From Uloborus plumipes (lineage: Eukaryota; Arthropoda; Arachnida; Araneae; Uloboridae): DNA of 64,000 nucleotides. Below the pieces are notes generated by a model. That model had not been told where the DNA came from and made no database searches. It saw only the letters and a program-made list of their open reading frames with translations. Each line of letters starts with the position of its first letter. Position 1 is the stretch's first letter. This document shows positions 26,801 through 35,073 of this stretch, piece by piece. The stretch covers positions 124,001 through 188,000 of the forward strand of contig JAXGGA010000488.1 of assembly GCA_038373865.1 (NCBI GenBank), in the 5' to 3' direction. Made by a program: the position numbers and the translations under genes.

Positions 26801-29800
26801 AAACAATGCAGCTTTTATAGTTCTTCCGTAGAAAAATTAATTAATTGTTTTGAAAAAAAGGAAGCAAATCAAAAAATCAAAACGCATTTTATCAAAAAAA
26901 AAAAAAAAAACTCGTTCCTAAAAAATGTCTCGAGTTCCATTTTTAATCCGGCGCCCACAATTAAAAATCAAATAATGTCGTCCCCGCTTAATCGGGTAAC
27001 GGATAAACGAATACCCCGCTTATACGAATAAAATATCTCGGAACCGATGCCATAGACGTAAAGTTAAAGATCCCCGCTTAATCGAATACCCCGTTTAATC
27101 GAATAATATTTCTTGGAACCGACAGTATTCGTTTAAGCGGGGCCGACAGTAATTGATTAAATAAATGATAAAATGTTCTCTTAAATGAGTAATTTTTGTT
27201 AGACAAAAAATCGTCTGCCAAAAAAATAAAATAAAATAATAATAATAATAAAAAAACAAATGAATAAACAAAGAAAAAAATCGCCTGCACGGTTATTTCT
27301 TTTAAGAGTAGGAGTCAGTCATTTTTTTCCCAGTCTGCATTTCTGCAATGTTTGCTCTTTGCTGAGTCAGAGTTAGAGTCGAGGATTCAGAGTTGGGGTT
27401 GAAAAGTCGGAGTCGTCAATCACTGTCGACAGGTAGAGTCAGAGTCAAAGACACACACATTCTAATAGTAGGACTCGGTCTTTTTTCCGAGCCTGTATTT
27501 CTACCATAGCGGCGGAGTTGGAGTCGGCTTTAAAAAATTAATTTCATCAGTCGAAGTCGAAAGCTGTAAAATTATAATGGTAGGAACGGGTCATTTTCTT
27601 CTGAGCCTGCATTTCTGCCATGTTTGCGGAGTCGGAGTCAAGGAGTCGGAAGCAGGGTCCTCCCAGCAGCTCATTCAGAAAAGTACTTTACATACATTAT
27701 TTATCAAAACCATTTTCTAACAAAGTTAGTTTGAAGGAAATCCGCCTTTAAGTTCAGGATCTTCATTAAACTTAAATTTCCCAGTAGGTGCAATGTTAAG
27801 CCTTTTTCTGAACGGTTCAATATTGAAAGAAAAATGGTTCAAATCAAAAAGCAAAATATGGGAATGAGGTTTCCTCTCCGAGATCTTTCGAACGAAAAAA
27901 AGGTTATTTAATTCGGACGGTTCCCTTAAAAGTTATTTATAATGCTTTTTTAGTTTTTTTTTTCTTTTTAACGGGAAAGTAGGCTAAAAAGGCAACAGAT
28001 AAATCACAATACTAAGTCATAGCTTGAATTTCTCTATACTTAAATTGTATGAAAATAATGTTTGCATGTTCGTTAAAAGCTGCGACACTTACATAACTTA
28101 TTTTATTGAAAAATAAATAACCATGAAATAAAAATAGTCGGCTTGCACCTTTTTTTTTTTGCTACTTTTGCTCCTAGTTTGATTTTTTATTTTGCTGAAT
28201 CTTGCATCAAAATGGCATTCTTTTTTTTTTTCCTTAGTCGCGCTAAAATTGTAATTTTCCTGCTTCAGCCTGCTCCAATACGGTGTTTGTTTTCCTCTCC
28301 AGTATGCTCCAAAAGAATTATTTTTCTTCTCGAAAACAGAATTTTAGCTGCTCCGAAATTGTATCCATCGTATCCCACTCCTAATATAGTTTAAATAAAA
28401 TAGACTTGAGTAATGACAAAATGATAGTAAGTTATAGAGGTAGTCGACATATTTACAATTGTAATCTTTTAATGAAATTAACTCATATGGATTATCATAG
28501 AACAGTGGTATAAGAGGTAAAAGAGATTGGGGCGGGGGGGGGGGAGGTTGAATAATTGCAATGAAAAGGCACGCTGGCATTTAAAAGTGCAAAGGTAAAA
28601 TGATATGAGTTCAAGCGAGATATAGTAAATAATACACAAATTATCAGTATCGTAGTGCAAGATGGCAATGGCACATATTCAATATTATAATTCTGCATTA
28701 AACTAATAGATAAAATCTGAAACAGCATAATCCTCCCTAACAGCGGACACCTCCCAGTAACGGACAAAACTTCCGGTTCCGTTATTCAGAGGTTTTACTG
28801 TAATTCTTAAAATTCGCATCAAAGCGATTAGTCGGAAAGTGTCTGTGTTGTGAAAATTTCGGTATCTGCCCGATTTGGAAAATTCCAAAACCCAGAACTG
28901 TGTTTGTCCCTTTTGCTGCCCGATTTCAAGCCAAATGCTGAACATACTTTTAATTGTGAAGTAAAAAATGGAGAAAATATAATTCCCTCTTAAGAAAACT
29001 TAAAAAAAAAAAAAAAAAAAGAAAACATCGGCCTTGCATCGGCATTTAGATTCTTTTGAGGCCGATGGGCCGATGTTTTTTCCATTTTAGCATCGGCGGC
29101 CGATGCCGATGGCCGATGGAAAAAATTTCAACCATCGGCGCCGATGCATCGGCCTGGCCGATGCATCGGTCGAGCCTTAACCATTATACAACTAAAAATT
29201 CAGTGAAATGCCATGAAATTGAAATTAGCAGTTGGATAGCTAAGACTTTTGTTAACCAAGTTTGATAGATTAGGCTAATTGTTGTTTGTATGAATTCTCA
29301 ATATGCTTGCATTTTCCTTAATAATGGTTAATCATGGAGGTTAAGATTTGTGGAACTTCGAAAGCAACAAAAATCAGAAACTTGTTTTGCATATATCAGA
29401 TCTCAGCAAGTCAATTAGCTCCAACTTTTATACAAGAGCTTCATCAACAAAACTCTAAATAATTTAATTTTACGTCTTTTAGATCGGAGAATATCCATTC
29501 TCCACTTGCTGACGGTAAGTTCAACAATCAAAAATAGTGGTTAAAAAAAGTTCGTATTTAATTTTTAAAATCGTTTGTATTCTTGCTCAAAATGATTTTG
29601 ATTGTGTGCTATTCTGAAAATAATAAGAGAAATCGTAACCTGAAAGTCGATGCTAAAAGATTGCTGAAAAATTGCAAATAAGCTATAAAATTACGCCTTA
29701 CACGTGCGCAAAACATTCAACATATAAAAGCCAAATGAGCAGTATTTTTAACATTTCATATGGAAACGTAAGCCTTGAGCAATGAAATATTAACCCTTCA

Positions 29801-32800
29801 CTGCACGGTGTGCCAGATCTGGCACAAACCAAATAAACCCTCATATATTCCTATGGTTTTTAAATGCAGTTAAACTGAGCTTTGTGCCCCTTCTGGAACA
29901 TTGCTATAACAGTTTAGTGTGATTTTTATGCACTAGTTAGTTGCACTAGTCTAGGTATTACAGTTCTTGCTTTTGAAAGAAAGAGTGTCTGAATTTCCGT
30001 TAGAAGTGTGCTTAGTCACTATTTCCTTTGTTCTAAAAATGTTTAAATACACTTAGTGGAAAATTTGTTTATACCACTTATGGCACAAAACTCATTGTAG
30101 ATTATTTCACTTATCGGTATACAAAGCATATGCTATGTGCTTTGCGCCATCTATAGAACAAACAATTAAAACATCATTTTTGGTGCACATTTTTAAGATT
30201 AATTTTTTTCTTCATTTTTCCTGAACTCAGGGCTATTTAAAAGGTAACAAATGATTATTTTCATGAAAATACACTCAGGCACATTGAAAATAGCGACCCA
30301 AGAAGAAAGCATCGGATTGAAATGAAATTTAATACACATAATGATACAGATGAGAGATTCACTTGATCTCAAAATCTAGACAATTGAACGAATACAGGGT
30401 GTGCAAGGACACAAATACAGAGCAACTTCAATAGCGCGTTGGACCACCTCTAGCTGCAATACATGCCGCCACGCGGTCTGGCATTGAGTTGATTAGACGC
30501 CTGATGTTGTCCTGGGGCAGATGGGCCCACAAATTTGTAACAGCCAACTCCAAATCACGCACAGAGTGACACGATGGCATCTGACGTTTTAGCTGATCCC
30601 ACACATGCTCTATAGGGGATAAGTCGGGGGAGCGGGCCGGCCATGGAAGAGTCTGAAAATGACGTAGGAAGTCTTGAACAACTCTTGCCGTGTGCGGACG
30701 AGCATTATCTTGCTGGAAAATTGCCCCTGGGAGACCATTTAGGAAAGATCCTACATGGGGTCGAAGAATATCATCAACGTAACGTTGGCCGGTTAAGAAC
30801 CCCCTTCCTGACTTAAACACCATTTCGGCGTGTATGAGCATGGCAGAAAACTTGGATCATTTGCATATCAAATTACGCTGTACTTATTTGCCAAGTTTCG
30901 ACATTGTACGGATTCCCTGTATTTGTCGCTGCTCACCCTGTATTAGTTTAATTGTCTTGATTTTAAGATCAAGTGAGTCTCTCATCTGTATCATTATGTG
31001 TATTAAATTTCATTTCAATCCGACGATTTCTTCTTGGGTCGCTATTTTCAATGTGCCTGAGTGTATAAAAAATCGTGCAGTGAAGGGTTAAAAAATAAGT
31101 TGTGTGTTGTTCAAAATGGCACTTTTTTTTCATGTCGTGGCCTTATTATAACAAATATTAGGTTTGCTGAATCAGTGCCGGTCCACTATACATTGGCTTG
31201 AAAAGTGAAAAGCTCAAAGTCCTGATATCTATTTTCAAATTATTTTTTAAAAACTTTTCTAGAGCATTTTGATATGGTGTGTATAATTTAAGATTTTGTT
31301 TGGAAAATCTTTTACTTTTTCTTTCCCATTCTAAGAAAAAAAAACTTTTCAAAAAAAAAAATTTTTTTTTTTCATTTTTTTAACACAAGAAAAAACTAAA
31401 TGCACTCACGGGCCGCGCCGCAGATTGTGTATGTTGATGTTTATAATAAATTAACTAATATCAAATAGTAAATCACAGAATAATTTAACATGAAATTAGC
31501 TGCTGTCTACATTATATCTTAATACTGTTGTGGACATCTAAATATTCTTGTTAAAGTTTTAAATTTTTAGAGTAATGTACGAGCATTTTTCCTTACGTAT
31601 CATTCAGAATTAATATTTAAAATAAAATATTCGATATGTTTAATTTTGAAACTTTATATCAATAAAATAAAATAAAAATAATAATTAAATTACAAATAAG
31701 CTATTTCCTTTAAATGAAATCGAGACTTAATATGCTTCATCAAATGGATGTGCAAAGAAAGGGCACTCTTCTCATATTTTACTTGATAAAAAATAAATAA
31801 AAGTTCAGCTTTTCAGTCTACTTTTGTTAATTGTCTGGATGTTTTATACTCTTAGACTATTGTTAATAATCTTGATCAATATCTATAAAATATTTTTGAA
31901 AAAAAAAAAATTGAACCGACTTCGGAACTTCACTCAGCAAATGCTCTAAAAAGTAAAAAATAATTTTATTCTTTGAACACCATCGATACTACATTTAAAC
32001 ATAAGTTTTGAAGTCGGCGCAAAAAAAGCCAAATAGAATCATTCGAAACTATAAATATAAATTTAAATGAATCCAGGTTCTTTATTCGCATTCGCATTCA
32101 TTGAAAAATACATATACAAATATTCAGCTCTCAATTTTCAATGATTTCTCTGAAAATGTTGGCAAAATATAGTAAACATCATTTTACCTATAGTTTTTGC
32201 GCCGACTTCAAAACTTATGTTTAAATGTAGTATCGATGGTGTTCAAAGAATAAAATTATTTTTTACTTTTTAGAGCATTTGCTGAGTGAAGTTCCGAAGT
32301 CGGTTCAATTTTTTTTTTTTCAAAAATATTTTATTTTATTCTTTTTAGTGTAAATGCACATATGAAATAAGGTAATGTTTCCATTACAAAACTTCACCTA
32401 ATTGCTTAAGCAAACACTAGATTCTCGCAGTTCATAAAATTTCACGACGTATTACATAGGTGGCCCGCTAATGAGTTTTATGTTTGATTCAGTTAAGCCT
32501 TCATTCACAATTTTCATGATCATTATAATAACTGTTTCATATTAATCACGTTCTGTAACAATGGATTTCATATTTAATCATTTAGGACAAATCGCTTTAA
32601 ATTTGAGCAAAAATTTGGAGATTTTCCTCATTTTCTTCAGAATTCCTTTATCAAACCTTATGTAAATTAAGACTAACAAAACCTGAAATATTACGAATCA
32701 ATCAATACCTGGTACGACTTTCATTTCGTTGGAGTTCTTGAGAAAAAAGCAGGACATAGAAAGATACTCGGTTTAAAATTTTCAAAAAGACCACAGAAAG

Positions 32801-34112
32801 GAATTTCATTATGCAATCCAGAGAAGCCTGGCGATCAAAATGGTCATTATTACGATTACTGTGATCCCAATTTCTTTTTCGAAAGATTTCTGCAGGTTCC
32901 CGTTATCGAACCCGGATCACGAGAGGATGGGACCAATCGGAAAAAAAGACCTTTCTAACAAAAAAAGAATTTTTGAAATCGGTCCAGGCGTCTTCGAGTA
33001 ATCTTGGAACATACCGAAAAAAAAAAAATTTTCCGACGAATTGTATAACCTCCTCCTTTGTTGAAGTCGGTTAAAAATGGGTTAAATTTTGTCAACGGAT
33101 TGATAAACTTAATAAAAACTGAAATTATATGCCTATAACTAAAAATTAATAAATTATTTTATTAAATAAATCGCCGAAGCGTCGACTTGGTCGCTCCATT
33201 TCTAATTAAATACATTTTTATTTAAGTTTTCATTGCCTAAATGTTTACAGCATTTTTCAGATTGTATATCAGGTCTCAAAAATATTAAATGCTAAGTATT
33301 AAATATTAAGTAGAAAATCAATTATAAGTATTAATGTGACGAAACTATCATCTCGATGATTACACTATTTTTCAGATTGCATATCAGGAAATCTATCAAA
33401 TACATAAACAGAAAATGAATTGTAAAAAATGCATTGAAACTTTTAGGATGATACATAGAATACATTTTCTTAAAAAGTAGGAACTGTACTCAGAAATAAA
33501 GTTTTGGTGCAAAGGGAAAAAAAATACTTCAACACACGGTGCTGAGAGCTATTTACGTTAGGCCTCACAATTTAGCAAACACGTTTTCCTAGCAGGAGTT
33601 AGAAGGAAATAATCCCTCCAAGAATCCCTGTCGCAGAAGTTTCCCCTTTCACACAATTTTTTTCCCTACGTCGACTGAGAGCCATCACCTGCCAGCCCAC
33701 CTTCTCCGCCCCTATTGTATTTTCCTACCCCACGGCCCTCCTGCTGTGCCTCGCGACAGGTAAGAGATAAGACTTTTAGGCGAGATGATGAATAAACCAA
33801 CTCAGTCTGTGATTTTGACGGGCGCGAGCAGGAAAGGGATAAAAAAAATTTAAAATCGGTCCTCGTTTTCTCACCAACTCCCTGCCTAACAAAATGCTAC
33901 AAACTGCCACTCACACGAGTCCTGCCCCTCGATGATGACTTTCCATCCCTCCCCGGTGTTGAGGAGCGACCTGCAGTTCTTTGGTACGTAGGTCCACCGC
34001 AGGGGGCGCTGCATCAGCTGAGGGTCCTGAACGACGACTTTATTCGGGATGTCCACTGGCGATTGCATCTGCCCGGCGGCAAAAGGGAAGGACTTGATCC
34101 AGTGGTTGGGGC
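11727..34112 (-). CDS. Alpha-carbonic anhydrase, cytosolic CAH1-like (exons 2-7; first exon not found)
   Basis: Spliced order on the minus strand: 34112-33915, 24277-24159, 21844-21749, 17896-17782, 14587-14481, 11864-11727. Every junction is AG/GT and phases agree. The 773 coding bases plus one from the missing first exon give 257 residues and a stop, close to the ~260 of family members. The enzyme interconverts CO2 and bicarbonate. Zinc ligands are present: both His in FHSHWG and the His in ELHLVHWN. So are Glu-His of GSEHTVDG and Thr of GSLTTPP. The residue aligned with the proton-shuttle His64 is Glu (NTGEGW). Blocks such as [14 protein letters not shown] strongly recall Drosophila CAH1. 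No signal peptide is visible in the part seen. Introns are 9.6, 2.3, 3.9, 3.2 and 2.6 kb and packed with mobile elements. No frame damage was found, so the gene is probably active. Confidence 0.93.
11865..14091. other. Intron segment with repeat fragments
   Basis: A pogo/Tigger-like fragment lies at 11920-12070 (ACTACAGTGAAATGCC, runs like CGTTTTCCC). A block at 12540-12780 can fold on itself. A segment near 13764-13850 recurs at 32704-32790 and, inverted, at 35545-35640. 12780-13760 shows nothing I recognise. Confidence 0.5.
12610..12725. repeat. Imperfect hairpin repeat
   Basis: CCTTATTATGGATTCATCAG followed by TCTGGAATAGACAGT pairs with the downstream inverse (CACTGTCGATTCCAGACTG, then CTGAGGCCATAATGAGG). 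The arms are ~35 bases separated by ~40. It looks like a dispersed repeat rather than a gene. Confidence 0.55.
14092..14383. mobile_element. hAT-type MITE (292 bp), TSD GGAAGTTT
   Basis: Ends are CAAGGGCGGATCCA and the inverse of CAAGCGCGGATACA, with internal AGGGAGGGGCGAT near both ends. The exact 8-bp duplication GGAAGTTT is at 14084-14091 and 14384-14391. Confidence 0.93.
14481..14587 (-). CDS. Carbonic anhydrase exon with TTPP active-site loop
   Basis: Acceptor TTTCAG, then [19 protein letters not shown] and the end KPVEVSEEQ, donor GTAGAT. It enters in phase 1 and leaves in phase 0. It carries the Thr199-equivalent that orients the zinc-bound hydroxide. Confidence 0.95.
14889..15137. 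repeat. Inverted repeat, 86/87-bp arms
   Basis: Left arm 14889-14974 is the near-exact inverse of 15051-15137 (GACAACGTGT at the outer end, GCAAG at the inner end). A diverged third relative lies at 14700-14890, with the same GAGGCTAT...CAAGCCTCTTCA wording. The tips have no obvious target duplication. Confidence 0.85.
15394..15597. mobile_element. hAT-type MITE (204 bp), TSD GTTCTTGT
   Basis: Ends are CAGGGCCTGATTA and TAATCGGGCCCTG. The exact 8-bp duplication GTTCTTGT is at 15386-15393 and 15598-15605. Confidence 0.95.
15606..17024. other. Intron sequence without recognised features
   Basis: This is AT-rich single-copy-looking DNA between the carbonic anhydrase exons at 14.5 and 17.8 kb. 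I saw no coding potential, inverted repeat or RNA gene. Confidence 0.5.
17025..17172 (+). repeat. 5' LTR-like repeat with Pol III boxes
   Basis: A-box-like TAGTCCAGCGG is at 17084-17094 and B-box-like GGTTGGATACC at 17128-17138, 44 bp apart start to start. The termini are short inverted repeats (GGCGTACG/CGTACGCC). Confidence 0.75.
17443..17588 (+). repeat. 3' LTR-like repeat with Pol III boxes
   Basis: A box TGGTCCAGCGG at 17502-17512 fits the consensus. B box GGTTCTATTCC at 17546-17556 sits in a stem close to a T-arm (CCCCGG...CCGGGG). This copy is the less decayed of the two. No acceptor stem pairs, so it is tRNA-derived and not a tRNA gene. Confidence 0.78.
17782..17896 (-). CDS. Carbonic anhydrase exon (IGKHHDEL...DPAAFFP)
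   Basis: Acceptor TTTCAG, then [15 protein letters not shown] and KGDE, ending DPAAFFP, donor GTGCGC. It enters in phase 0 and leaves in phase 1. It corresponds to the segment between the FFQ strand and the DYWTY strand. Confidence 0.93.
17948..18228 (-). mobile_element. tRNA-derived SINE, copy 1, TSD TCAAATCAGAGACA
   Basis: On the minus strand the head reads GGGCCGTGGTAGTCCGATCG, and further on GGTTCGAACCC, a perfect B box. The 14-bp duplication TCAAATCAGAGACA is at 17934-17947 and 18229-18242. The body is shared with a second copy at 23105-23354. Confidence 0.92.
18403..18800. repeat. Dispersed repeat with ACTTCCTTTTACG start and (GTAT)n
   Basis: The block contains ACTTCCTTTTACG and its inverse (CGAAGGAAGTAGTG), a GTAT microsatellite at 18632-18662, and GGCTCTGAGGAATGTCTAGT. 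Parts recur at 63920-64000. Related ACACGTAAAAGGAAGTAGTG lies at 19160 and inverted at 24428. It is a repeat family of unknown class. Confidence 0.6.
18843..18945. repeat. CGCCAAG word array, left side
   Basis: Both orientations of TTGGCGACATATCGCCAAG are packed into ~100 bp. A decayed partner lies at 23860-23955. These look like subterminal repeats of an element spanning about 18.8-24.0 kb that also encloses two carbonic anhydrase elements of sequence. Confidence 0.55.
19130..19190. repeat. Left arm of distant inverted repeat
   Basis: AACACTTAAGGCAACTACTA and the following ACACGTAAAAGGAAGTAGTG are repeated in inverse at 24415-24476, 5.2 kb away. Confidence 0.8.
19455..19672 (-). mobile_element. 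tRNA-derived SINE of a second family
   Basis: The minus strand reads GCCACCTCGTCTGGTGGTCA and then GGTTCGAATCC (perfect B box) within a paired T-arm CCGGG/CCCGG. The acceptor stem is not complementary, so it is not a functional tRNA. A GT/G-rich tract lies at the far end. The borders are approximate. Confidence 0.75.
19938..20642 (-). mobile_element. Helitron family A, copy 1
   Basis: The minus-strand 3' end has the GC hairpin (GCACGGACATCGCTGTGC) followed by GGGTACTGCTAG and host T. The 5' end is near ATATATATAAAGATGAC. It has no coding region. It is colinear with the family A copies at 48.9-59.7 kb and 59.7-62.65 kb. Confidence 0.82.
20643..21691. mobile_element. hAT-like element with AACATCGATGTT arrays
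   Basis: Ends are TAAGGGTGCGACATCGA and the inverse of TAAGTGCTGCGATATCGA, flanked by ATATATAG/ATATATGA (6 of 8 match). About ten copies of ATCGATG-type words sit in the two subterminal zones (20650-20780, 21170-21690). No transposase is present. Confidence 0.75.
21199..21424. mobile_element. TA-MITE, CCYCAGAACCAGA ends, copy 1
   Basis: Ends CCCCAGAACCAGAACGACGT and the inverse of CCTCAGAACCAGACTAACGT are flanked by TA. It is nested in the hAT-like element. It is the same family as 25685-25816. Confidence 0.9.
21749..21844 (-). CDS. Carbonic anhydrase exon with third zinc His
   Basis: Acceptor TTTTAG, then [13 protein letters not shown], ending AVIGVFFQ, donor GTGAGA. It is 32 codons, phase 0 at both sides. 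The first His is the third zinc ligand. Confidence 0.95.
21911..22478. mobile_element. pogo/Tigger-like MITE, TA duplication
   Basis: Ends CAGTGGGCTCTCACTTATAC and the inverse of CAGTGAACTCTCTCTTATAC are flanked by TA. The interior repeats TTATGCGCC-type words. Confidence 0.88.
22479..23104. other. Intron sequence without recognised features
   Basis: AT-rich intron of the carbonic anhydrase gene, with no coding or repeat structure that I can support. Confidence 0.5.
23105..23354 (-). mobile_element. tRNA-derived SINE, copy 2, 5'-truncated
   Basis: Same body as 17948-18228 but the tRNA head stops shortly after the B box. The 14-bp duplication TGTCATTAAACACC/TGTCATTAGACACC (23091-23104, 23355-23368) has one mismatch. 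Confidence 0.92.
24159..24277 (-). CDS. Carbonic anhydrase exon with HxH zinc ligands
   Basis: Acceptor ATATAG, then [20 protein letters not shown] and GSEHTVDG, ending FAAE, donor GTAAGA. It enters in phase 1 and leaves in phase 0. Both His of HSH are zinc ligands and Glu of SEH is the conserved gatekeeper. Confidence 0.96.
24415..24476. repeat. Right arm of distant inverted repeat
   Basis: Inverse of 19130-19190 (ACTTCCTTTTACGTGTAAAT). It lies immediately left of the next element. Confidence 0.8.
25685..25816. mobile_element. TA-MITE, near-perfect palindrome, copy 2
   Basis: The 132-bp element is almost entirely self-complementary, starting CCTCAGAACCAGACTAACGT, and flanked by TA. It inserted inside the CATCGGCC array element just within its left array. 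Confidence 0.93.
26975..27155. repeat. pogo/Tigger-like fragment (CCCCGCTTAATCGAATA)
   Basis: Alternating CCCCGCTTAATCGAATA and its inverse TATTCGTTTAAGCGGGG mark a decayed terminal-repeat MITE. A fragment of the same family lies at 34910-35000. Confidence 0.6.
27300..27670. repeat. GGAGTCGGAGTC tandem repeat block
   Basis: Three diverged units starting near 27307, 27467 and 27580 share CCTGCATTTCTGCCATGTTT and GGAGTCGGAGTC. The period is irregular (~110-160 bp). Confidence 0.65.
27671..29029. other. Interior of array element, little recognised
   Basis: TGCTCC-rich T-tract sequence at 28140-28380 and a G-run at 28530-28545. A short fragment at 28735-28800 reads GGACACCTCCCAGTAACGGA, like a pogo/Tigger-type MITE. 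No coding region is supported. Confidence 0.45.
30395..30940 (-). mobile_element. Tc1-type transposon, internally deleted, TA duplication
   Basis: Ends CAGGGTGTGCAAGGACA and the inverse of CAGGGTGAGCAGCGACA, both followed inward by AATACAG, are flanked by TA. At 546 bp it is less than half a full Tc1. Only the catalytic C-terminal part of the transposase remains. Confidence 0.92.
30428..30841 (-). pseudogene. Tc1 transposase C-terminal fragment
   Basis: The 137-residue frame contains DDILRPHV (near the first conserved region), [13 protein letters not shown] with the second catalytic Asp, and [16 protein letters not shown] with the catalytic Glu, ending GGPTRY. I count 32 residues between that Asp and Glu, against 34 in classical Tc1. 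The paired DNA-binding domain and first catalytic Asp region are deleted, so it is inactive. Confidence 0.92.
31889..32330. mobile_element. Foldback element, ~120-bp arms
   Basis: AATTGAACCGACTTCGGAAC at the left and its exact inverse at the right bound arms 31889-32010 and 32205-32330 that are nearly identical. The ~195-bp centre is AT-rich. Near-identity of arms implies recent origin or gene conversion. Confidence 0.85.
32460..33080. repeat. Dispersed repeat, inverse copy at 35540-35870
   Basis: TGAGTTTTATGTTTGATTCA and the Tyr-free block around GGATTTCATATTTAATCATT recur inverted at 35700-35860. The block near 32704-32790 (TGGTACGACTTTCATTTCGT) recurs inverted at 35545-35640 and direct at 13764-13850. 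Confidence 0.7.
33205..33914. other. Intron next to carbonic anhydrase exon
   Basis: No repeat or gene beyond the intron; a C-rich stretch at 33600-33770 is less AT-rich than its surroundings. Confidence 0.45.
33915..34112 (-). CDS. Carbonic anhydrase exon ([11 protein letters not shown]...GQDS)
   Basis: Acceptor TTTCTCCAG, then [20 protein letters not shown], ending EGQDS, donor GTGAGT. It enters in phase 1 (completing a Gly codon) and leaves in phase 1. GQMQSPVDI is the family signature near the N-terminus. NTGEGW carries Glu where mammalian CA II has His64. Confidence 0.95.
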
Positions 34113-34149
34113 CTGGAGAAAGAGGAGAAATCACTAATTGCATGTAAGG

Positions 34150-34362
34150 CCCTCAAAATAATAATAATAAGAAGAAGAAGAAGAAATTATAATAATAATA
34201 GTATGATAATAATAATAATAATGATAATAATAATTATAGTAAAAGTAGTAGTAGTAATTATTAATAGTAATAATAATAATGATAATAGCAACAAACATTA
34301 ATGATAATAGTAATAATAATAACACCAATAATAATAATGATAATAATAATTTTATAATAATT

Positions 34363-34428
<66 letters not shown>

Positions 34429-34617
34429 TTAACAGTAGTAGTAGTAAATTATAATAGTAAAAATAATAATGATAATAGTAATAATAATAATAACAATAAT
34501 GATAATAGTAATAATAATAATAACAATAATGATAATAGTAATAATAATAACAACAATAATGATAATAGTAATAATAATAATAATAACAATAACAATAATG
34601 GTAATAATAAATTAAAA
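34150..34617. repeat. Compound ATT/GTA trinucleotide microsatellite
   Basis: Runs of AAT, GAT and AAC surround a (GTA)n core at 34363-34428. A block of about 36 bp (AATAATGATAATAGTAATAA) is itself tandemly repeated after 34465. All long frames here are repeat artefacts. Confidence 0.95.
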
Positions 34618-34726
34618 GATTAATTTGCATTTTGACAAATCGGATTCAAATTATGTTGAGCTCAAAAATTACACTGGGAACTCAATGTATTTACATATTC
34701 ATCGGAGTGGTTCTTGCTGTTTTTTG

Positions 34727-34816
34727 GCATAATAATAATAATAATATAATAATAATATATATAATAATAACATAATTTGCATTGAATATATACCCTTTGC
34801 CCCCCCCCCCCCCCCA
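34727..34816. repeat. (AAT)n tract and C16 homopolymer
   Basis: ATAATA repeats at 34729-34770 and a C run at about 34800-34815. Confidence 0.9.
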
Positions 34817-35022
34817 CCGTCCTGTAAAAACTCGTAAGTAAGGGCCTGGGAGGTAATTACTGATATTATGATATTTCTGGGAATAAGTGGGCGAAATGAG
34901 TTGTATATAGTCGGCACCGCTTAAACGAATATCAACGTTTCCAAGAAGTATTATTCGATTAAGCGTGGTATTTCATTATGCGGGGAAATTTTCTTTACCT
35001 TTCCAAATTGACAGCATTTGTG

Positions 35023-35073
35023 CTTACCTGGTCCCCGTAAGACAAATCATTTGTCTTACGGGGACCAGGTAAG
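35023..35073. repeat. Perfect 51-bp palindrome
   Basis: CTTACCTGGTCCCCGTAAGA with CAAAT is followed by one spacer base and the exact inverse: 25-bp arms without a mismatch. It contains CTTAC twice, at its ends and within each arm. Confidence 0.95.

Larger units (their letters stand above)
25485..29179. mobile_element. hAT-like element with CATCGGCC arrays
   Basis: Ends TAAGGCTCGACCGATG and its inverse CATCGGTCGAGCCTTA enclose dense GGCCGATGGCCGATG arrays at 25495-25622 and 29030-29172. The flanks are only partly alike. No transposase frame is visible in 3.7 kb, which holds a palindromic MITE and GGAGTC repeats. Confidence 0.75.
29794..31087. mobile_element. piggyBac-like foldback MITE, TTAA duplication
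   Basis: Ends CCCTTCACTGCACGGTG and the inverse of CCCTTCACTGCACGATT are flanked by TTAA (29790-29793, 31088-31091). Long arms pair 30269-30393 with 30943-31070. A deleted Tc1 element sits almost at the centre. Confidence 0.92.
24480..33204. mobile_element. Large hAT-like element with GCCGAAGC subterminal words
   Basis: The left end TAGAGATGGAACGA and the inverse of TAGAAATGGAGCGA at the right are matched by GCCGAAGC repeats just inside both. No exact target duplication is seen. The 8.7-kb interior is mostly later insertions (25485-29179, 29794-31087, 31889-32330). It lies wholly within the longest carbonic anhydrase intron. Confidence 0.6.

Noticed and set aside
28344..28945. Several 60-90-codon minus-strand frames
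   Set aside because: No shared domain, low-complexity composition, and overlap with a G-run and MITE fragment.
34279..34623. Long Asn/Val homopolymer frames
   Set aside because: Pure translation of trinucleotide microsatellite.
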